Below are positions 20,901 to 30,383 of a DNA stretch of 64,000 nucleotides, in pieces (position 1 is the stretch's first letter; each line of letters begins with the position of its first letter). This stretch comes from Auriscalpium vulgare (lineage: Eukaryota; Basidiomycota; Agaricomycetes; Russulales; Auriscalpiaceae), in the NCBI GenBank assembly GCA_019915015.1, contig JAHBBC010000025.1, positions 62,001 to 126,000 on the forward strand. The letters are read 5' to 3'. The position numbers and the translations under genes were made by a program. The notes below the pieces were generated by a model. It saw only the letters and a list, made by a program, of their open reading frames with translations, did not search any database and had not been told where the DNA came from.

Positions 20901-21815
20901 TGCCGAGACGCGGTCGCGACTCGGCTTCAGCCCTGCAATTGCAGCGGCGCGCCGCTCGGCGCGTGCGTTCTGCTCGCTTGCGATCTTGCGGAACCCGCTG
21001 CGCGGCGCAGGAATGCTGGCGTTGCTTCTCATAGCCGCCGGAGGCTTCGACTCGTCGTCGCTATCCTTATTCGACACCTGCACGGGCGCCGAATTGTCAT
21101 TTGTCATGCTGACAATGCTCTGTCTATTGTGCGGAGCGTCCATACTGTTATTTACGACATTACGTTCATTGCCAGTCTCGGCAATAGCCTTCTCGACAGG
21201 CTGGAGGAGGTTGATCTCTGCCTCCTCCTCCTTGATCGTCTGCCTAAAGCCATATTGGCTGGCCAGGCGGTCAAGGCCTTGTGTCACTATACGCGAGAAT
21301 TCCTTGGCTTTGGCCACGGACTCCATCGACTGCTGAGCAGTGCGATGCGCCTCTTCGATCTGCGAGTCATGCAGACCGAGCTGGACGAACATGTCGTCCA
21401 GCGCATCCCTCAGGATGTTGCTCCCCAGATTGGTTGGCACCACTGGGGGGCTGTTCGTCTTGTTGTCGAACGCTACCCCTTTTCCTTTGCGGGAAGCGGG
21501 GATGCGCGGAGGAGTGGGCAACTGTCCGTCGCTCTGCTCTCCACGGTTCAGTTCTGCCTCGACGTCGACAGATGAGTGTGAGGACACGCCCCGATTTGAG
21601 GGGCCCTCAGGCGGTTGCTCCGGAGGAGCGTTGCCGCTGTCGGTGACGATGGGGCCGTTGTCAGGCGCCATTGTATCGACGCTCTGTCCAGACTCCTGAG
21701 TCTGTCCAGAGTCCACGGGAGGTGTGGACGTCCCGTCCTTGTTGGAGGCGAGCCGCTCAGAGGTACGAGGGCCGCCACCGCGGGCGGGATTGCTGGTTTT
21801 CTTTCCACTCGGCAT
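17979..21815 (-). CDS. gag: Element C Gag with aspartic protease
   Basis: ATG at 21815, 1278 codons. The N-terminus is long and low in complexity. The capsid-like region (about residues 400-600) contains the conserved YSRKKGVAGYFNEL and LVEMPDDYTFRQQF stretches. A zinc knuckle near residue 675 is CFACGQPGHYMGDAVC, i.e. C-x2-C-x4-H-x6-C. A Cys-containing segment near residue 917 (HACSHQTMCASC) precedes a helical stretch. The protease has ALFDSGSTTNGIS near residue 1137. It ends at UGA 17981-17979. Parts of the coding sequence form strikingly many perfect hairpins. Related to the Gag proteins of A and D. Confidence 0.92.
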   Translation of the reverse strand: MPSGKKTSNPARGGGPRTSERLASNKDGTSTPPVDSGQTQESGQSVDTMAPDNGPIVTDSGNAPPEQPPEGPSNRGVSSHSSVDVEAELNRGEQSDGQLPTPPRIPASRKGKGVAFDNKTNSPPVVPTNLGSNILRDALDDMFVQLGLHDSQIEEAHRTAQQSMESVAKAKEFSRIVTQGLDRLASQYGFRQTIKEEEAEINLLQPVEKAIAETGNERNVVNNSMDAPHNRQSIVSMTNDNSAPVQVSNKDSDDESKPPAAMRSNASIPAPRSGFRKIASEQNARAERRAAAIAGLKPSRDRVSAAPSIREIMSAYDAGDDRPDGDTSDYTEVDDGFVSHMSYAAGPRLPAYASIGPHKMTLRGVNELNPTGNRMSVPIGATSQLRPLQRIVEMVRKRTTEAYALPPGVKTIKQNPPTPFDGEDNHPKMEEWVSSLLRVMRLSGINGEEYDAYRVDFVGQNLSGPAATWFHDEVESEGRQKRNWTFEQVIIGLHSRFIMSSGTQDAVRAFYGTRYSRKKGVAGYFNELRSNSGRLVEMPDDYTFRQQFMSGLPTEIVDLMFKTHSANLDEHTSAQMLDFALKSEYSIKLAREHARDFRPSMERPTMGQPAFAKEKEKDSRGQSSKTHNRKRDSRRPERKEYKERPKAPLPAAGRRYEGPRPEVKTFRDKGKPGTKPGMCFACGQPGHYMGDAVCPKKGGPRMHAARVEHDSDDQNSPGREDDPGAQSDDSERDDPYGSQYESADEYAENLENQASDDESDADGSPICMHFMQLVPQDELPALIPLDEPPALEEVVNDSDEEAPLGAGPDAIIEYPDDTLIPPGEDLGGTYYGPSAEGDFGMTYAEAVSAYQPGDTPGFGRASELDAQVRHSDRRRELEAWFQLPRELRDQHEALQAEATAAAGYQPLDPRHLVVNPGHACSHQTMCASCFTYATHIRRAEDRGDADLLRARKYYEDAIEDQFNLGYNTALSAVWSELKIFRPSHTMSNDWVKGYHDAERAVHTIPIKRYRVMKPTTQAAASSAGPESDDSDSEPPPLADEPARENPSADLAPDVQGEGTHAMPRRQLARVDTQKELRLFAMRAKIQQANLVSPPKPTQWVYSANIRRNSSPEEQPVRDNVKHQVLGAIINVGNTPMYALFDSGSTTNGISMDAAHVAKLDVFELHAPMTLQLGVIGSKCRINYGTNSTVTVGQHEAPVYLDVANIEHYDVILGTPFMSANKVKLDFEDHTVKIGSKSIPAVALDAERVRAQQRKSTGRARAAHPRVQAARQAPKDDDE

Positions 21816-21865
21816 ACTGTACTTGTCGTAGTTAGTTTACCAAATAAAACGATTTGCTCACTTGT

Positions 21866-21883
21866 TGTGGGCGTTCAAAAAAG
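21866..21883 (-). promoter_or_regulatory. C sequence after the 5' LTR (candidate primer binding region)
   Basis: On the element strand the LTR ends ATTACA and is followed by CTTTTTTGAACGCCCA. Element A has GTTACA then CTTTTTTGAATCCCA at the same place (31536). Conservation at this position suggests a priming site, but there is no leading TGG, so a normal tRNA-CCA match is not evident and self-priming is possible. Confidence 0.5.
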
Positions 21884-22080
21884 TGTAATAGCTTGATGAT
21901 AGACTTAACAATCCCTCGGGATGAACGCGACCCGTGTGCTCGTATTGGCAACGATGGATGCGTACAAAAGTGAGTGGATGTAGTTGTGCCTCCTCGAGAG
22001 CGAGGAGGCGCGGCCTAATGCCTACAGCCTAACAGATACAAACAATCTGTTAGGCTCTTGTGCCAGCCTAGTTGGCCACA
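21884..22080 (-). repeat. Element C 5' LTR (197 bp)
   Basis: The inner boundary is set by homology with element A (ATTACA/CTTTTTTGAA). The outer boundary (22080, ...CCACA on the plus strand) is where the D gag frame begins. Two strong hairpins lie inside: GCCTCCTCG-AGAG-CGAGGAGGC (21988-22009), and a perfect 12-bp stem AGCCTAACAGAT / ATCTGTTAGGCT with a 7-nt loop (22026-22056). No second LTR copy is visible in the window to confirm the ends. Confidence 0.65.
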
Positions 22081-23793
22081 GGGAACCGACGTGCTGGCTC
22101 CACGCGTCGGTAGCCTCGTGTTGCGCTTCTCAAGCGCTGCACGAGCGCGTTGCGCGCCCACACGCGTTCGCCCCTCTTACAGTCACCCCAGGTTACTTCT
22201 GCACCTGGATTTCCCCAAGCAGCAGGTGACCCCTCCCCCCATATAGTTCTGGTGGGTTCGGTGGGTTCACCGGAGGGCCAGCCGTCCTCGGGCGTTGTAC
22301 CGGCCGGGGAGTGAGAGCCTGCGGCGCCATTGGTGTGTATGGCAATTGGCGCCGACGGCGGGGCTGCGATCGGGTCGATGGCGTCTGCGTCATCGCCTGC
22401 TTCGTCATCCAGTGGTCGCAGCCGCATGGCTGCGATCCTCATCGTGGCCAGTCTCATGGGGGGCCCAATGTCCTCGTCGTCCACATCAGAATCACTTGCC
22501 TCGTAGTCCTCGGCGAATTCTTCCGCCGATTCGTACTGAGCACCTAGCGGGCCGTCGTCCGTGTCCTCCGACGACTGGTCGCCGGTCGCTTCAGCGTTCT
22601 CCGGCTGTGCAGTCTCATGTACTCCGGGCGGTGCCTCGGGAGAATCGTCGTCGCCCTCAATCATACGTGCGGCGTACACTCGTGTTTGGCCGGTTTTAGG
22701 GCATTCTGCATCGCCCGCATAATGACCAGCGCCGCCACATGCGAAGCAGATGACCGACTGCTTGTCCTTATTGGGTCGGGCCTCCGAACGGTCACGCCCA
22801 GTGCGCTGCTCGTTCCGATCACTGCGGTTTCTGCCACGGTACGCATCATTCCGTCCCGTGCTTGGCCTAGTAGCGTCGTTGGCCGTGGGGCGAGGAGACC
22901 GAGCCGCGCTGCGTGTCGGGCGAATGTCCGGGTCTGGGGTGCGACTCGCCTTATTGCTGGTGGGCGAAGTCGACGATAGTGCGGTGGCGCTCGTTACACG
23001 AGGGCGACCCAAGCTTTCCAGCATCTGCCGGTAGGCTCGTGTACCCGATTCGGCCTCCAGTGCCGCAGCCAGTAATTCAGTGGTGGTGCCCTCCTCGGCG
23101 ACTACTCCTTTATGTTTGTACATAATCTCGAGTATGTCGGCGGGCAGTCCACTCACGAATAACTTGCGGAATGTATAGTCATTTGGCAGTTCAACCAGCC
23201 GTGTGGAACGGGTGCGTAATTCATTATAGAATTCGGCGACGCCGCCCTTACGGGAGAATCTAGTCGCCATAAAGCGTTCTAGCGCTGTCTGATCGCTCTT
23301 GCCCACGACAAATCGGCGGAACAGGGCCAAAATTGCGTCAAGGAACGTCCAATCAACTTGTGATCGGGATGGTGACTCTATTTCATCATTGTACCATTTA
23401 GCTGCGCGGTCGGTCAAGCATTGTCCTAGTGCGTCGAGTCGGAGACTATCGTACTGCGGACCGACGGCTTGACTCAATCGGAGCCAGCGAAGTAAAGCAC
23501 CCAACCACACTTCGAAGGTGATCAGGTCGTCTTTTCCGTCATACGATTCGGGCATGGTAAACTTCAGTCCCTTAATCTGGAATCCGGCGCTGACCGCTTC
23601 ATTAACGCGAGATAGTACCATCTCACGTATGCGTTCCGCAGGGTCGAGCACGCCCAGCGCCCCGGACTTGGGGATAGCCTGGGCCGGCATTGGCTGGACG
23701 CGCAGTTTCGCTGACATCACGCTGTATGGCGATACACTCGTGTATGGCTCCGCAATACGAACGTGTCTTTCATTCATTGCGTCCACGTCACGG
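22081..23793 (-). pseudogene. gag: Element D gag fragment, cut at both ends
   Basis: An open frame of about 570 codons homologous to the middle of C Gag. The capsid-like part has FSRKGGVAEFYNELRTRS and LVELPNDYTFRKLF, and the zinc knuckle is CFACGGAGHYAGDAEC (C-x2-C-x4-H-x6-C). The 5' end is lost at 23794, where a B-type LTR begins. The 3' end is lost at 22081, where the C LTR begins, adding three LTR-encoded residues before a stop. The protease and all of pol are missing here; they may lie beyond the nested elements. Codons are still open, so decay is limited. Confidence 0.88.
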
Positions 23794-24236
23794 TGATAGG
23801 TTCAGGCCGCGGGCAAGCGTGTAGCGAGACGTCGCGAGACGGGGAAGCAGCATGCGAGGCGCAGGGTCGCGGGAGCGGGGGTGATGGGAACGTGGTCCGG
23901 CGACCCAGGAGCAACCGGGACTGGCAACGGAACGGATCACCGGAACGGGCTAGATCGGGAGGGCTTAGCGACGTAGGTAGAGCCACTACTTAGGGAGCTG
24001 CGCGAGACGTAGCAACCCAATCAACCTGTGGGCGGCGCAAGCCACCCACACCCTTTACCTCACAGAAACTGTAGCCTGAGGCGCTACCAGACTTAGGAAG
24101 GCAGGACCCCACCGATGTGGGAACAGGTAGGCAGGCGGACAGGCAAGAGGGGGTGCGACGGCCCATAGGCGGACGCTTCGCACACGGGTGCGAAGCACTC
24201 GGAGGAGGATCCTGTAGAGGGGATCCCCAGGCAGGT
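23794..24236 (+). repeat. Partial LTR of the element B family
   Basis: Starts TGATAGG and matches the first 443 bp of the B LTR (39559-40001) without indels by eye and with a few substitutions. It stops abruptly at 24236, where the KDZ copy 2 terminus begins. The remaining ~214 bp are not found beyond KDZ copy 2. It lies within D gag. ORFs in it are spurious. Confidence 0.9.
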
Positions 24237-24889
24237 CAGGCGTCCCTGTAGGGTAATAAAAAATAACACCGATAGTTATCGGTGTGTTAGTTTCGAAGAT
24301 TGACCGATAGCGATACCATTTAAAATGATTCCCCCTGCAGCTGCTGGGAAAATCCCCAATAATGCGAATATATCACCAGCATACGGGGGGACCGGGATAC
24401 GCACGTGACCATCCGAAATGGGCGCACGCGCGGTCAAAAATGTGCCAAAAAGCTGTAAATCGATCAAAATCAATATATATCCGGCGAAAACAGCCCGGGC
24501 TGCTGGGGGAAAAATCCACAAAATCCCGTAAATATCACCAGCGTACAGGGGGACCACCACGCACACGTGACGGTCCGAAAGAAGCGCACGCCCGGTCAAA
24601 TGCGCGACCAAAACGCTGTAAATCGGTATAATTAATATATACCCGGCGAAAAACAGCCCGGGCTACCGCAGGAAAATTCGATAGAAATGGGAGAATATCA
24701 CCAGAATGTCACACTCATATGTGGCCCTTCGAATGTAGCGCGCGCGCGGTGATAAACCTGCCTAAATCGTGATATTCACCCGAAAATCGATTAAATGATT
24801 ATATACAATAGGGGAAATTGCGCCTTTGACCTAGAACCGCAAATGTCAGCCAATGGGGAGTACGAGATAAGGGGAAAACTTACAGCACA
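24237..24889 (-). repeat. KDZ copy 2 non-coding 3' end with ~160-bp tandem repeats
   Basis: There is no gene here. The terminus reads CAGGCGTCCCTGTAG on the plus strand, followed by ACCGATAGTTATCGGT (palindromic) and more GACCGATAGCGATA. Three degenerate repeat units start near 24333, 24498 and 24660. Each runs GGCTG..GGG.AAAAT..., AATATCACCAG, ...GTGAC..TCCGAA, GCGCACGC..GGTCAAA, then AATATATA.CCGGCGAAAA. The period is about 163 bp. Confidence 0.7.
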
Positions 24890-27800
24890 TTAGTCTACAG
24901 CCATAGATACCGGGGATGCATCCTCTACCTCTGTGCCATCGTCTGCACGCGTCGCTAGGAACCTCGCCGCCGTTGCCTGAATATCCTCCCACTGGTCCGA
25001 AAAACGTTCTCGGAGGCTGTCGTACATCGTGGAGTTCTTGCGCGCGTAGGCTGCGAGTCCTTCTCGAAGATCGTCGGAAACGTCGGGGCGGCCGGACTTC
25101 CTCTGGTGCCATTCCCCAGCCCAGTGCTTGAAGGTCTCTGGCACCCGTCGCATCTCCTCGAGGAGATGCAACACCTCCTCCATCCACCGTGTCGACCGGG
25201 CCCTTGTCTTGAACCACTCAACCTTGAGATCTGTACAACGGTGAGCTCAAAGAACAGATCGCACAACGGCAGCCGCTTACCGTCACCAATCTCGCCATCG
25301 TCGTCCTCATTTCCGCTGCCTGCTGTGTACCAGATCCATGGCAATGTGTACCGGCTCTCACCAGTGGACGAGGGGCCCCGTCGGCTTCGGAGGTACTCCT
25401 TAACTCACTCGATGTCGGCCAGATCGATCTGGTCGAGCAGCCGCTCACCAAGCCCAACGAGATGCTCATCGAGCAGCTCTCGAAGTCGGTTCTCCCATGC
25501 ACCAGGGCCGACGAGCCGCAGGTACGCGGCACGATGGAGCCTATATGTTGCGGCTGCGCGTTTCACGGCGTCGTCGATCCGAGACTGGAAGGTGCGCGCC
25601 CTCGTGTTCTTCCTCTGCCCCACGACGTTGTTGACTTTGAATCGCTTGACGTAGGTTCGAAATCGAAGTTGATGCCGGGTGTCATCGAGGGCTTGACATG
25701 CGCCCGCATACCGAAGCTTCGCCTCGATCTCCGACAAGGCGGGATCGCACCTGGTGCCGCGTTCTAGGGGGCTGAGATCGGACGGCAGGTATAGCTTTAT
25801 GTTCTCGGGTCGCAGTGTATTGTGCGACTGTGTTGACTCGTCGACTTCGATCATGCTGGCGGTATGGGGCATGTGAAGCTCCTGGTCGGCGCGAAAGCGG
25901 TGGAGGAGGCGGAGGAGGGATGTGCGGGACTCTTGGAGGCGCGCTGCCTGGTTTGATGTTCCGTCGTGGTCGGCTGTCTTATCAAGTCGAAGCTTCAGTC
26001 TGTAGATAGCATTTGCATCAGCAGGAATGATCATAATTTGCATGCACTCACTGCATGACCTCGAGGCGGAATCCGGACAGAACGAATGCGCTTGCGGCGG
26101 GGAGCAACGCCAGAGAGCTGTCCGACTGAACAGCGTGGTGGTCGTCCTCTGCCAACTCCAAGCGAACCTCGGCGATTGTGATATCTGAATGGTCTAGGTT
26201 GAGCCTCAAGCAAGACGCAATCCCAGCGAAGTACGCACCTGGCACCGGTTTGCGGTACGGATTTACGCCGCCACCATGCACCTCCCACTCCTGAATCTCC
26301 TCCCTCCATTCCAACAACTTCTCGGGGTGGTCGAGCGCGAGGGATTTTGTGAACTCCGTGTAAATGTCGCCCTGCTCGGTGGCCTGTACGAGCGCCGCCT
26401 TCAATCTTCGGAGGAGAGAAACACCTGTGGAGGCATCAGCTAGTGCTGGTGTGAATAACAACAAAGTTGCTTACCAAGCCCCACAGTCTTTCGCCAGTTC
26501 GAATGCCCGCAGTGGTCGTCCACTGTATCATGTCGACCTCCCGGCCCCATCTCCTTCGTGCTCGAGGCGGCGCCGTTCACTTGCGACCACCCGCGTTCGG
26601 GACCTTCCCCATCCGTCTGGCCTGCGCCTCGCATCTTCGAGAGGTCAAAGTCTTCCTGGCAAATCTCCTGGTGCGCGGCTATGTGAAACTTCGGAACCAC
26701 GTAGTTGATGTCGTCGGGGAGGTTCCAGTCAGGGTTTGATGCGGCGCGCCTCGGCAGGTTCTTGTGCCACTGGCATGCAATATCGTAGGAAACAAGTAGC
26801 GACGACGTCTTGAATCGATTGATTGCGCTAAAAAACATATAATCCATGTTGCAGTAACTTGAAGGCGAACGAGCATTAGTTAGGACATCCGCTGAGTAGC
26901 AAAGGACCGGAATACGCACCGTTCTCCCTTTTGAAGGTCGCCGAGGCCGTTGGGCAACCAGTACTCGTGCCTCGCATCAAAAATTCCGCCCACGCCCGTC
27001 ACCCTGAGGCCATTCGTGCTCTTCAAATTGGCGGCAGTGAGTGCTGCAAATCTGGAGCAGCCGCTCATCTACGATATGTTTGTTAGTGTGCAATATCATA
27101 GGCGATACTCGCAAACCTACCTCGTCCTGATCAATATTAGCCGCCACATATTCATCGTACTTGTCGTCGCTGACAAAGTAAGCCTTGCCAGTGTGCAGCC
27201 CGGGGTCCTTCGTCTTGGACGACCGCAAGCGGTTCTTCATGCGGAAGTTCGCATCCATGGCAACAATCGGGCGATATAGCCAGCTGCAATAGAAGAGTCA
27301 GTGCTCGCTCAAAACATAAGTAGCATGAGGAATGCTTACGAACGATTGGATGGCACCGCATCCCAATTCTCTGGCAGATTGATGCCAGGCAGCGGGCATG
27401 CCGGGCACTGCACAGCGAGCTCTCCGTCCGCTGTTCCCCCAACTCCTGACGCGTCATGACCCCGCCCGCCCCGTTTCATCATAGCGATGTGGCGCCACTC
27501 CCGCATCATGACCATCCAAGACGGGAGGCGATCCTACAACGAAGTTAGTACAGGCTGTAACTGAGCTCGAAAGGAAATAGCACGCAAACGTACCGGAAGG
27601 TTACAGCACCCCGAGTTATCGGTCTCCAACTCAAGGCTTCTCCAGGCGTCGTAGCCAGTTAATTTTCCCGTGAGCGACAAAAGGTGATATTTCTTGAGGA
27701 CCGCGAACGTTGCTGCGGTATTGGGATCGATCGTCGTAGCGGGCCACAGGGAAAGGCGGAGCAGCTGCTGACGGCGGTGGAGGCCCGCCGCACGTCCACA

Positions 27801-28637
27801 GCCACAAAAGTCGAGGTTGACGGTATGGACGCCATTTGTGTGAATGACAATAAAGTCAGATCGAGCCGGTTCTCGATGGCCGCAGAGGGTGCCTGGGGCA
27901 TGGTTGAGTTGAATCCGTAAGCCCAACGCCGCTAAGGACGTCCGCTCGAAGAGGGAGCCATTCCACCTCTGTATACATTCAGTCCCATCCTGCGCAGACA
28001 TTGGGGTACTACGCACCTCGACACGGTGCAGAGGATTGCGCGAATGGTGCTTGACAACGCACCGCTCGCAAAGTAACTCGCCACCAATGCAGTCACAGCA
28101 CCGGATGCTTGGTTCTTTGCCCGTGTCGCACATAGGGCAGGCAACCGCAGTTGCGTACGAGCCCCTGCCTTCTAGACGAAGAACTTCATCGAGATATTGA
28201 TCTCGGAGCGCAATCCATGAGAGTAGAGGGAAGTCCTGAAGTTCCATTAGAGGCGAGTAAGAAGTATTTTGAAGTCAACACACCGAGTTTTGATATCTCT
28301 TCGCCCGTCCTAGAGCGACGTCTGCCTCTGTCACCTGTACAACCTCGCCACTGTCGTCCACACCCAGGATGCCGTCGTCGTACGGAACGCTCGAGCTGCT
28401 TCCATCAAACTCGCCGTCCAAAACGGCCACGGAATTTTGCGGTGATTCATCTGGCTGCGACGTTGGGGTTGCGGCACGCACCGTCTGCGTGTAAACGCGC
28501 GAGGGAAGGACGGTAACGGACGGGTGCAGACGACGACCGTCCGAGGAGGCCTGGAGAATGGTCTTGCGCGTGCCACCACCAGAGGATTCAAAGAAGCCAT
28601 AAGGCTTGGAGGGTTTGTGGGTTTTTTTCGGTGGCAT
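24890..28637 (-). CDS. KDZ transposase with CxC2-like cysteine cluster (copy 2, one premature stop)
   Basis: Starts at ATG 28637 and ends with TAA at 24890-24892, with about eleven exons and introns placed as in copy 1. The CxC2-like cluster is CPMCD, CCDC and CERC before HRVE. The core blocks are IDANFRMK (near 27250), YDIACQW (near 26790) and DGEGPERGW followed by HDTVDDHCGHSNW (near 26500-26580). The C-terminal helical domain aligns with copy 1. An in-frame TGA at 25405-25407 replaces the CGG seen at the same place in copy 1, a C-to-T change, about 115 codons before the true end. It falls inside a GTGAGT sequence, so an altered splice could remove it. The catalytic part is intact. Confidence 0.82.
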
Positions 28638-28792
28638 CGGGTAGGGGTGCGGCCGGTGCGGGGATGTGTGATAGAGGAGTGTATAGGGAGCTCTCGGTCT
28701 CGTGACCGTGCCGACCGTGGGCGATCAACGCGACTGTGCGTCGCGATTCACGTGCAGGCAGAACAAAGGGTTCAATATTCAATGGCTATGAA

Positions 28793-30341
28793 CTAATCGA
28801 CAGGCTGTACTACTACTGGAGCAACGTCGAACGCGTGCTCGATGTCACTGGCCAGCTCCTCATACTTCGAGAAAACACCCATCCACTCCTTCCAGCGCTG
28901 ACGCTTACCGGCATCCATAGCCGCCTTCCCCTCAGGGTCCTCCTCCTCGAACTCGTCCTCAGTACGATGTCCATACGCCACCCGTCGAAATAGAGAACCC
29001 GCCGTGTATTGAGTTATGGAGGCACGCGTCTCGTTCTCGCCAATTTCAATATTGCCGTGGGGAAAGGAGGCGGACAGGATGTGTATGACCGAGTGAGGAG
29101 GAAACTCGATGACAAGTTTCGCGTGGTACAGGATGATGTGCCCGCCTGTCTTCGGATTATACTCGCCCAAGGAGGCGATGCTGCACCACCCACTTGGAAG
29201 GTTGGCAGAATCGAGGTGGATGTTGGTCACGACGTTGGGTCCGAAGTTGAAAGTCGTTGCAGCGTGGATGGAGTTGTCGTAGGGAAGCTGCAGATCGGGA
29301 TGGCGGTCCAGAATGGATTGCATGTTGCCCTCGTAGACCTTGTACATTTTCGGAGACCCGACCGCGAATGTGGCTTCGCACCGACCGGTGAGAAATGTAG
29401 GAGAAACTAAGACGCTGCATGAGGGCTCACCGTTCATGAATCCAGATATGCGGCGAACGCCACGTCCGCGTCGGAGCTTCTTGCCTATGGGCTTATTGTG
29501 TTCGCTGAGAAGCAGCTCGGCGGGCTCCTGCACCCACTAAGATTAGGCCTTTAGCTATAGAAAGAAGATGATCACGCACCGTTTGGCCTCCTCCGTACGA
29601 TATTCCCATTGATAACGCAGGGTAATTGCCCCGGCGATGGTATCGTTGATCGGGGGTGAGCTTGAGTTCTTCCAGGCCGTCGGTCAATTCCTTGTATGCG
29701 CCGACGCAGTCGTCGTCCCAAGTGTCGTCGCCAGCAGGTCGCCCCGCCAGGCTACCGATGATTCGCCCCTTATGATCCACAATTGCATGGTGGGTCCTGG
29801 GCCTCGGAATCAGTTTAAATTGCATACGTGAGATGCCAGCGAGCGAGACGCACCTTCCGTTCCACGCAAAATAACGAAACCTCAGCCTGCTCAACCTCGC
29901 CAACGTCACCTTGGTAACCAGGGGAATACCGTGATCCCGGATGCCTACCCAGCCCCCTCGAGCGTGCGGAAGCCTCTCCGCAAGAAGGCGGACGGTAATC
30001 TTCTTCGGCTTGGAGTACTTTGCCACCAGTTTCGTTCGGACTTTGTACACCACCATGCGGCTGGATATCCTCGACTGCTGTCGGAGACGGTTGCGCCGAA
30101 CGATGGTGTGCCGTTGACGTGCTGATAGCACCTCCGCCTCCAGCGCCTTCTGTTCGTCGCTGACATGGGGCACATCCGGCGTGTCGACACGCTGATGGCT
30201 AGAGGCCGACACGTCATCGGAGGTGAGCGCCGCGGCTTCGGGGCCGGACTCGGCCTCCGCGTCGGCGCTATCGGCTCGTTCGAACGCGGCGAACACCAGC
30301 GCGTCCATATCGCAGTCGTCGTCCACTGCAAGGACAGCCAT
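28793..30341 (-). CDS. TET/JBP-like 2-oxoglutarate/Fe(II) dioxygenase (KDZ copy 2)
   Basis: This is the complete version of the gene that is broken at 7978. The first ATG in frame is 30341, though the frame is open to 30383 and an upstream exon is possible. The N-terminal 80 residues are acidic and probably disordered, followed by a basic stretch (RQRHTIVRRNRLRQQ, KYSKPKK). Three introns follow, each at the same place as in copy 1. The catalytic domain has NIHLDSAN (HxD), SFPHGN (probable third Fe ligand) and ETRASITQYTAGSLFR (probable 2-oxoglutarate Arg). The predicted activity is oxidation of 5-methylcytosine in DNA. It stops 155 bp before the KDZ transposase start, on the same strand. Linkage of TET/JBP genes to KDZ elements in fungi is published; what this copy does is inferred. 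Confidence 0.85.
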
Positions 30342-30383
30342 GGGCAACAGGGAGGTGGCGTCGATTTCATAGGGAGAGAACAC

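Larger units (their letters stand above)
13446..22080 (-). mobile_element. Ty3/gypsy chromovirus C (5' LTR, gag, pol, ORF3; 3' end displaced)
   Basis: Reading on the minus strand: LTR (21884-22080), gag-protease, a single in-frame UGA, pol with chromodomain, then ORF3. The 3' part of ORF3 and the 3' LTR are absent because KDZ copy 1 entered ORF3; they should lie left of the window beyond KDZ copy 1 and G1. C itself is inserted in the gag gene of the related element D. Confidence 0.85.

Noticed and set aside
24237..24889. CRISPR-like array
   Set aside because: Repeats are long (~160 bp), degenerate and lack regular spacers; the organism is a eukaryote.
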